The position numbers and the translations under genes were made by a program. Positions 58,701-64,000 of a stretch of DNA of 64,000 bases are shown one piece after another. A model generated the notes under the pieces. It saw only the letters and a program-made list of their open reading frames with translations, did not search any database and was not told the DNA's origin. The stretch is from positions 1-64,000 of the forward strand of contig JBGURX010000046.1 in NCBI GenBank assembly GCA_045132235.1. The letters are read 5' to 3'. This stretch comes from UBA1756 sp045132235. Its GTDB lineage: Bacteria > Bacteroidota > Bacteroidia > Bacteroidales > WCHB1-69. Position 1 is the first letter of the stretch. Each line of letters opens with the position of its first letter.

Positions 58701-61700
58701 AACAGACGGTGAAATCAGTTTCTATGCCAAAGTGGCATCAGAACCCAGCTACGACTTCTTCAAATTCTATATCGACGGTAACCAACAGCTCTCCTACTCG
58801 GGCGGTGTGGTGTCGGCCGGTAACAATACCTATACCGACACTTGCACATGGCTGCGTTACTCCTACCCCATCACGGCAGGCACGCATACCATCAAGTTCT
58901 CCTTCACGAAAGATGCTTACGTGGACGGCGGTTCTGACTGCGCCAAAGTGGACGACATCACCTGGCCTACCGATGAAGGACAAATTGCTCCCGAGCCGGA
59001 AGTGCTGAACGACATCAGCCACAACGTGCTCATCACCACGGGTAACGGCGATGCCGACATCAACCCCGGTGAGACCATCGACCTTACCATCACCACGGAA
59101 AACCTCAGCACCGATCCGGTTATCAACGTGTCATCCGTGCTGAGCACCACCTCTCCGTATGCCACCATCACCAATGCCGACGAAAACATCCCCTATATCG
59201 CTCCCAACTCCACCGCCAATACCATTTACCACATCAACATTGACCCCAACACGCCCGACAGCACACAGATTGTCTTCACGCACGTGGCCTCCGACGGTGT
59301 CAACACCGCCCCCACCTACATGGTGACCATCAACGTGTACGAAGTGGCCAGACCTGTTTTGGCATACGTGAGCGACAGCTACACCATCAGCGGCGGCAAC
59401 AACGATAACACCATCGACCCGGGCGAGACGGTTGTGCTGACCATCGTGGATGAAAACACCGGCCGTGCCGATGCCCCCGATGTGGTCTCCCAGCTTTCCA
59501 CCTACTACACGCCGGCCAATGTGGTCAACGGTACCATCAACGTCGGCACCATCGCGGCAGGCGACCAGTACGCTTCCGAATTCACCATCAATATCGGTAG
59601 CGACGTGCCCGTGGGTACCATCATTCCTTACGTTCATCACATCTTCAGCACCACCGATCCGAATGCCGACCGCACCGACACCATCTATCTGACCGTCGGC
59701 AGCTCAGAGGCCACCGAAGATTGGGAAACCGGTGACTTCACACAGTTTGAATGGACGAACAACAGCCAGTATCCGTGGACCATCGTGAACGATCCCAATG
59801 AGGCTATCGGCGGCAACTACTATGCCAAGTCAGGCAATGCCGGACACAAAAACACACAATCCGAACTCGAACTCACCATTGAAAGTATCGATGGCGAAAT
59901 CAGCTTCTTCTCGAAAGTAGCGGCAAGAGCCAACTATGGTTTCTTCCGTTTCTACATTGACGGCGTACAGCAGTACGAGGTCAGCAACGGCGTGCAAAGT
60001 TCAGGCGGCTGGAATGCCACCTACACTGACACTTGCACTTGGCAGTATCATGCCTTCCCCATCACCGCAGGTACCCACACCATCAAGTTCGCCTACGTCA
60101 GAAACAACAGCGGACAGAACACTGCATACGGCTCCGACTGCGCCAAGTTGGACAACATCACCTGGCCTACGGCTGCCGGCGGCGGCATCGCTCCGATGCC
60201 TGAGGGCATTGTCATCACCGCGGCAGGTTTGAACAACAACAGCAATGGTAACGAAGGCGAGACCGCAACGTTCGATGTCTCCCTTGAAAACAACAGCGGC
60301 GCAGCCATTGACGATATAACCCTCACCCTCACCACCATCTCCAATGCGCTCACCCTCACCGACGCCACCGAAACGGTTGCCACCATCGCGGGTGGCCAGA
60401 CTCTTGACCTCGCCAGCATCTTCGCCGGTCTGATCGGTGAGATTGCCGACGGCACGCTCATCAACTGCACCGTGACCGCCGACTATCTGCTGGAGAGCGT
60501 TCAGATGCAGCAGACTTACACCTTCAGCTTCACGGCTCATGCGGGCTGGGTGGACGACATCAACCACAATGTCGCCATCACCGTCGGCAACGGCGACAAC
60601 GAAATCAACCCAGGTGAAACCATCGTGGTAACCATGACCACCGAGAATCCCGGCGTGACGGCCGTTTCCAACGTCACCTCCACACTCACCACCACCTCTC
60701 CCTACATCACCATCACCAATGCAAGCCAGACCTTGAACAGCATTGCTGCCAACGGCACCACGCTCACCAATTTCACCATTGAAATCGCCGACAATACTCC
60801 CGACAACACCACGATCACCTTCCTGCACACTGCGGATGCCGGCGTACACGGCTCCGACAGCTATTCCTTCCAAATCACCGTGCTGGAAACAGCAGTGGTG
60901 AATCTGAACGATGTGAACCAGACCTATGCTATCGTGACAGGCAACGGCGACGAGGATGTCAATCCTGACGAGACCGTTCAGTTCAGCATCTACACCCGCA
61001 ACGACGGCCGCGCCACGGCTCACAATGCAGTTTCAACGCTCACCTGCGACTCTGAATACGCCACCATCGGCAACGCCACGCAACAGATCGGCACCATCGC
61101 CGGCTATGCGGTGGCCAACACCCAGTTCTCCGTCGTGATTGCCTCCGACGTGCCGGACGGCACCGTCATCAACTTCACCCACACCATGACCAGCGATGAA
61201 GACACCTGCTCGATGGAGTTCAGCATCATCGTGGTGGAATTCGCCGGCGAAGTCATCCTCACCGAAACCAGCCACAGTGTGAGCATCCTGACGGGCAACG
61301 GGGATAACGACATCAACCAAGGTGAAACCATCAAGGTGACGGTTTACAGCCGCAACGACGGCAACATGCTGGCCGAGAATGTGGTTTCCACCCTGATGAC
61401 CACTTCCGCATACGCCACCATCGCCGACCCCGTGGTCAACTTCGCCACTGCCATCCCGGGTGCCACCCTCACCTCACAGTACAACGTGGACATCGACAAC
61501 CTCACTCCCGACCTGACCACCATCCCGTTCACCCATCTCATCACCGATGGCAACGCCACCGCCTCCTACGAGTTTGAAATCCTTGTGATTGTTGACCATA
61601 CCGGCATCAACGAAAACGGCGAAGGACTCATCACCATCTACCCCAACCCGACCGAAGGCACCACCCACATTCTCTGCACCTATCCGGAGGCCAAGAGCTT

Positions 61701-61857
61701 GAAGGTTTATGATGTATTCGGCAAAGAGGTGAAGAGCCAGACCATCACAGAAGAGACCACCGAGCTCAACCTTTCACAATGTGCCAACGGACTCTACTTC
61801 GTGCGCATCTTCAGCGGCGAAGAAGTGCTGGGCACCGCTAAAATCATTAAAAAATAA
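55723..61857 (+). CDS. Gingipain-like C25 peptidase with Ig-like modules and T9SS sorting domain
   Basis: 2044 residues. Signal peptide (cleavage after LQA, about residue 20), propeptide to about 225, then a C25 catalytic domain (about 230-610) with His442 in NYSAHCSSTGW and the nucleophile region MVGNCCQSNKFE (Cys474/Cys475), followed by ECFGEAIMRAT as in gingipains. About eight Ig-like modules follow (DPGETVVLTIVDEN-type motif), interrupted by two jelly-roll modules (from 934 and about 1329). A 395-residue unit is tandemly duplicated (starts 817 and 1212). Residues about 1967-2044 are the T9SS sorting domain (IYPNPTEGTTHI ... LYFVRIFSGEEVLGTAKIIKK). Predicted surface or secreted cysteine peptidase exported through SprA; specificity unknown. 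Confidence 0.92.
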   Translation: MKKIVILIALFMAGLFTLQAQQHRITSINDNGITFTVTSSDLQVSEISTDAGVFTRLELEGCAPTVDNVGDPELPFILKTIEIPVCGDVHVTATAGRTRTLTAEEAGISHDFYPTQPLYHKSYMGDRTFVKNEATYRTNDAYGMPLATIAKAGIARDVCMADIRIYPVQVNPVTKEVTIFDDITVTVTYDDVNMAATRELKLKYGSSEFGRPAQLINTIESAQLRDALSTRPVKMLIIANDMFNGQLDAFANWKRRKGFLVEIAYTGTIGTTTTAIKNYITTLFNNATDDNPAPTYVLLVGDQAQIPTYSGQSINSHVTDLYYFTILGNDNVPDCYWGRFSAQTVAQLTPQVDKTMKYEQLSMGNDLSYLDRCLLVAGADNGTSGDYGYSHANPPMHYFEDTYSSTFFTTTDAYYNPHASSDDANVRTKLSNGTGYANYSAHCSSTGWYSPSFQTSNVSSMTNTGKYGFMVGNCCQSNKFEESECFGEAIMRATNKGAVGYIGGTDYTYWDHDYYWAVGMRSGNLSTNCTNCNPVSYDANNLGAYDKMCHTHGEAFSNWNVTQGSINYAGNMAVQSKYGASDSYVKYYWEIYELMGDPSVMPWLGQPADMTIRVDNTAPVSNTIEVIDGTTTLAVSTGAPYSYVALTQNLNLITAVLTDANGNCTLTFPAMSANETYELAASAQNYKTTFTTINVMAGSGARVNITDVAITNNAQAVAGAHLTLDVTIQNNFPDAATNTVINATTTSSQITLTDMSENVGTVNSGAELTLTASFALNVSNAITDGDVAPINFTVSYLSEGNAETTTYTYDLTLVDAYLAYVSDSYTISVGNNDNIIDPGETVVLTIVDENSGHATAQNVVSELATYYTPAAIANNSINIGTLNPQAQCTSTFTITIANSVPVGTMIPFYHHIYSTSNAALTRVDTVWLTVGSVDAIEDWESGDFTQFPWQTAGTYPWTIVNDPNEAHGGSYYAKSGNYHAANSTSDLELNITSTDGEISFYAKVASEPSYDFFKFYIDGNQQLSYSGGVVSAGNNTYTDTCTWLRYSYPITAGTHTIKFSFTKDAYVDGGSDCAKVDDITWPTDEGQIAPEPEVLNDISHNVLITTGNGDADINPGETIDLTITTENLSTDPVINVSSVLSTTSPYATITNADENIPYIAPNSTANTIYHINIDPNTPDSTQIVFTHVASDGVNTAPTYMVTINVYEVARPVLAYVSDSYTISGGNNDNTIDPGETVVLTIVDENTGRADAPDVVSQLSTYYTPANVVNGTINVGTIAAGDQYASEFTINIGSDVPVGTIIPYVHHIFSTTDPNADRTDTIYLTVGSSEATEDWETGDFTQFEWTNNSQYPWTIVNDPNEAIGGNYYAKSGNAGHKNTQSELELTIESIDGEISFFSKVAARANYGFFRFYIDGVQQYEVSNGVQSSGGWNATYTDTCTWQYHAFPITAGTHTIKFAYVRNNSGQNTAYGSDCAKLDNITWPTAAGGGIAPMPEGIVITAAGLNNNSNGNEGETATFDVSLENNSGAAIDDITLTLTTISNALTLTDATETVATIAGGQTLDLASIFAGLIGEIADGTLINCTVTADYLLESVQMQQTYTFSFTAHAGWVDDINHNVAITVGNGDNEINPGETIVVTMTTENPGVTAVSNVTSTLTTTSPYITITNASQTLNSIAANGTTLTNFTIEIADNTPDNTTITFLHTADAGVHGSDSYSFQITVLETAVVNLNDVNQTYAIVTGNGDEDVNPDETVQFSIYTRNDGRATAHNAVSTLTCDSEYATIGNATQQIGTIAGYAVANTQFSVVIASDVPDGTVINFTHTMTSDEDTCSMEFSIIVVEFAGEVILTETSHSVSILTGNGDNDINQGETIKVTVYSRNDGNMLAENVVSTLMTTSAYATIADPVVNFATAIPGATLTSQYNVDIDNLTPDLTTIPFTHLITDGNATASYEFEILVIVDHTGINENGEGLITIYPNPTEGTTHILCTYPEAKSLKVYDVFGKEVKSQTITEETTELNLSQCANGLYFVRIFSGEEVLGTAKIIKK
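58171..60195 (+). repeat. Tandem duplication of an Ig-like plus jelly-roll unit in the C25 gene
   Basis: Protein-level duplication. Copy 1 starts at 58171 (YLAYVSDSYTIS) and copy 2 at 59356 (VLAYVSDSYTIS), a period of 1185 nt or 395 residues. The jelly-roll parts share EDWESGDFTQF / EDWETGDFTQF, PWTIVNDPNEA and ITAGTHTIKF. Confidence 0.85.
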
Positions 61858-61871
61858 TTTCAACAGATGAT

Positions 61872-61903
61872 AAGGCAAGGCTGATTCATGCCTTGCCTTT
61901 TTT
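61872..61903 (+). terminator. Intrinsic terminator after the C25 peptidase gene
   Basis: Perfect 10-bp stem (AAGGCAAGGC and GCCTTGCCTT), 8-base loop, then TTTTT. It excludes an upstream start at 61893 for the next gene. Confidence 0.88.
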
Positions 61904-61919
61904 ATACCAAAACAACCTG

Positions 61920-63188
61920 ATGAAGAGAATCATCATCCTAATCGCGCTACTGACCTCTTTCTCCCAGATGAACATTCAGGGACAAGTGGTCACCATCGAC
62001 GAGTGCCAGCAGTGGGCTGTGGCACAATCTTCCTCCAACCTACAGAAAGAGCTGAACGAACAGCTGCTCCAAGTGAAGCTGAACGACGTCTCCTCGCACT
62101 ACTACCCCACCCTGCAGATTGACGGCGCCATTGGCTACATGTCGCCCATCACCCAACTTCCCGAAGAGATAGCCGCCGACTATGGAATCTCCGCCCCACG
62201 GCACGACCTCTACAACGTATCACTGAACCTGCAGCAGGTGGTTTTCGACGGGCTCCAAGCCAACTATGGACGGAAGCGGGAAAAACTTCTCAACAACAAC
62301 GAAATCAGCAAGTTGGATTTATCCATCGCCCAACTCAAAGAGCAGGTCATCAACATGTACCTCAATCTTCTCATTATTGACAAACAGATTGAAATTTTGT
62401 CGAATGTGGAGAAGATTTTCCAAGAGCAGTCCGACCAGCTGAAAGCCTTGCTGAAGGCGGGTGTGGTGTATGCCAACTCCATTGCCCAGTTGGATGTGGA
62501 AGGTCTGAAAATCCAGCAGCAGAAGGATGAGATGCTGGCCAACCGAGAGTCGCTCATCTCTTCGCTCTCCATCCTTACGGGCAAAGACCTCTCGAATGCA
62601 GAGTTTGTACAGCCTGAACTTCCCAGCGTGAGCTACGATCTCGGGTCGTCACGCCTTGAGTTTTCCATTTTTGAAAACACCATCAACTCATTGGAATACC
62701 AGCGCAAGTTGCACATTTCCAAAAGTCTGCCCAAATTGGTTTTCATGGCCATCGGCGGATATGGCCGTCCCAACTACGACCTGCTGAACAACAAAGCGGA
62801 CTGGTTTTATGTGGTGGGATTGAAATTCAACATTCCGTTAATTGACTGGGCCAAAACCAAGGGTGTCAGTGACATTATCGTGCTGCAAAAATCCATTTTG
62901 GAGAGCCAGCAGGCCGATTTCACCAAAGGCAACCAGATTGCCATTCAGGAGAAAATCAATGAAATCAAACGTATTGAGCACCTGCTGATTCTGGATGAGC
63001 AGATTACCCAGAAGTATCAGGAGATACGTGAGACTGCCAACACGCAGCTGCTCAACGGCACCATCACGGCCATGGACTACATCAAGTTGCAGAACGATGA
63101 AACCCTTTCCATCACCGCCCGCGAGGTACACGCCATCCAACTGCTGAAAGCCAAATTCGAGCTGATGGCGTTAAAGGGGCAGCTGTAA
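61920..63188 (+). CDS. Second TolC-family outer-membrane protein
   Basis: 422 residues from MKRIIILIALL with a signal peptide ending near IQG. OEP features include the N-terminal VVTIDECQQWAVAQSSSNLQ, strand DGAIGYMSPITQL, long helical stretches (LKEQVINMYLNLLIIDKQIE) and a C-terminal helix pair. It is distinct in sequence from the TolC at 48155. The adaptor and pump genes expected downstream are not reached before the window ends; the next gene encodes a different exported protein. The start lies 16 bases after the terminator hairpin. Confidence 0.88.
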   Translation: MKRIIILIALLTSFSQMNIQGQVVTIDECQQWAVAQSSSNLQKELNEQLLQVKLNDVSSHYYPTLQIDGAIGYMSPITQLPEEIAADYGISAPRHDLYNVSLNLQQVVFDGLQANYGRKREKLLNNNEISKLDLSIAQLKEQVINMYLNLLIIDKQIEILSNVEKIFQEQSDQLKALLKAGVVYANSIAQLDVEGLKIQQQKDEMLANRESLISSLSILTGKDLSNAEFVQPELPSVSYDLGSSRLEFSIFENTINSLEYQRKLHISKSLPKLVFMAIGGYGRPNYDLLNNKADWFYVVGLKFNIPLIDWAKTKGVSDIIVLQKSILESQQADFTKGNQIAIQEKINEIKRIEHLLILDEQITQKYQEIRETANTQLLNGTITAMDYIKLQNDETLSITAREVHAIQLLKAKFELMALKGQL

Positions 63189-63240
63189 CATTGCACTAAA
63201 CCGTTTTATCAAACGTTATTATCTCTATCAACTACCGACC

Positions 63241-64000
63241 ATGAAACGACTGATCCTTTTGATGGCAATTCTGGCAGGCTGCCTCGGCAGCATGAAGGGA
63301 CAGTCGTACCCCGTCACCATCAAAGGCACCGCCGCTTTTGCACCCAACGAGGAGATCCGGTTGGTTACTTTTGAAGACCTCGCCACCTACAAGAGCGTAG
63401 TGGCCGCCACCGATGAAATCGATGCAAAAGGCCGATTCTTATTGAAATACAACATCATACGTCCGACATTGGTGCAGCTGGTCATCCGCACCTCCCGGGC
63501 GGAGTTTTACATCGAGCCGGGCAGAACCTACGACTTCACCATCGATATGGATCCCGAACTTTTTAACCAGCTGGATCCGATGTACTACGGCGGATTCCTG
63601 CAAATTCGCAACAACGATACAACTTTAACAGAAGATATTAACTTGAAAATCAATTGGTTTGAGAGAAATTTTGAAAACGCTGTCGATTACTATTCCCCCA
63701 ACATCATCAGCGACCTCTCCCCTGCCGAATACGACAGCATCTACAACGCCATCAGCCGCAGATTTCCCCTGCAATACAGCCCCAACAATTTCTACAAATC
63801 GTACATCTACTACACCATGGCCTCGCTGGAACGTGTGGTGCTGATGAAAAATCCCGACTCGCTCTACCGCAAGTACTTGGACAACGAATACCTACTCTAC
63901 TTCAATCCTGCCTACATGAACTTTTTCAACGAATTTTATGACCATTATCTCACCACTTCCCCCAAAATCGACCAGAAAGAGCTGCTGAACTGCATCAACC
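63241..64000 (+). CDS. Exported protein of unknown function, 3' end outside window
   Basis: The first 253 codons are open to the window edge with no stop. The start ATGAAACGACTG gives MKRLILLMAILAGCLGSMKG. LAGC (C14) is a possible lipobox, but the hydrophobic stretch is short and a signal peptidase I site near MKG is an alternative. The next part (YPVTIKGTAAFAPNEEIRLV, then EIDAKGRFLLKYNI and YIEPGRTYDFTIDMD) resembles the N-terminal beta domain found in Bacteroidota TlpA-like and DUF4369 proteins; a thioredoxin domain, if any, would lie beyond the edge. It follows the second TolC gene by 52 bases. Confidence 0.75.
   Translation, partial: MKRLILLMAILAGCLGSMKGQSYPVTIKGTAAFAPNEEIRLVTFEDLATYKSVVAATDEIDAKGRFLLKYNIIRPTLVQLVIRTSRAEFYIEPGRTYDFTIDMDPELFNQLDPMYYGGFLQIRNNDTTLTEDINLKINWFERNFENAVDYYSPNIISDLSPAEYDSIYNAISRRFPLQYSPNNFYKSYIYYTMASLERVVLMKNPDSLYRKYLDNEYLLYFNPAYMNFFNEFYDHYLTTSPKIDQKELLNCIN

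Noticed and set aside
61893..61919. Earlier start for the second TolC gene
   Set aside because: It lies inside the 3' arm of an intrinsic terminator, and the later ATG gives a normal signal peptide.

Overview
This window is a fully coding stretch of a Bacteroidota chromosome, most likely from an uncultured Bacteroidales species. The evidence is the repeated Bacteroidota promoter element (TAnnTTTG) upstream of many genes, the general lack of Shine-Dalgarno sequences, the type IX secretion (T9SS) translocon SprA, two very large secreted proteins with T9SS C-terminal sorting domains, and the Bacteroidota-style neighbourhoods ruvA-sprA and sigma-54 regulator-lptE-secG. I see no IS element, prophage, CRISPR array, tRNA or rRNA. 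No gene-free gap exceeds about 220 bases.

Layout. 1-9.9 kb holds housekeeping genes: lepA, a convergent AddB-like Fe-S nuclease, sufE, an ABC-F ATPase, enolase and type I asparaginase. 9.9-24.1 kb (minus strand) is a compact run reading, in transcription order, C1B peptidase - LutA-like Fe-S protein - GT4 glycosyltransferase - coaD - a 3385-residue secreted repeat protein. 24.2-26.3 kb holds wbpB (+) and a dGTPase-like HD protein (-). 26.3-34.3 kb is ruvA-sprA (minus). 34.4-37.1 kb is a sigma-54 activator, lptE, a TPR-like protein and secG. 37.1-48.0 kb carries an EamA transporter, a short MetH, a DUF4190-type membrane protein, a secreted hypothetical, ispH, nhaD, a nucleotidyltransferase and a Na/Pi cotransporter. 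48.1-53.1 kb is a MacAB-TolC-type export operon with an extra small lipoprotein. 53.3-64 kb holds an orphan OmpR-type regulator, a TPR protein, a 2044-residue gingipain-like (C25) T9SS cargo, a second TolC-family protein and the start of a secreted or lipoprotein gene that runs off the window.

How parts fit together. SprA is the outer-membrane pore that exports the two sorting-domain proteins encoded here. WbpB belongs to the pathway that, in Porphyromonas gingivalis, makes the sugar linking T9SS cargo to the cell surface. LptE and SecG serve outer-membrane assembly and general secretion.

The strongest novel signal is in the 3385-residue protein. It consists of 40 tandem InlB-B-like repeats with two recurrent cysteine positions. 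Read repeat by repeat, the second cysteine of a repeat is present exactly when the first cysteine of the next repeat is present, at all 39 junctions (28 both present, 11 both absent). That predicts a chain of inter-repeat disulfide staples, with a Gly plus aromatic/His pair replacing the staple where it is missing. Nine of the repeats are an exact 222-nt tandem array alternating two types, with one chimeric unit.
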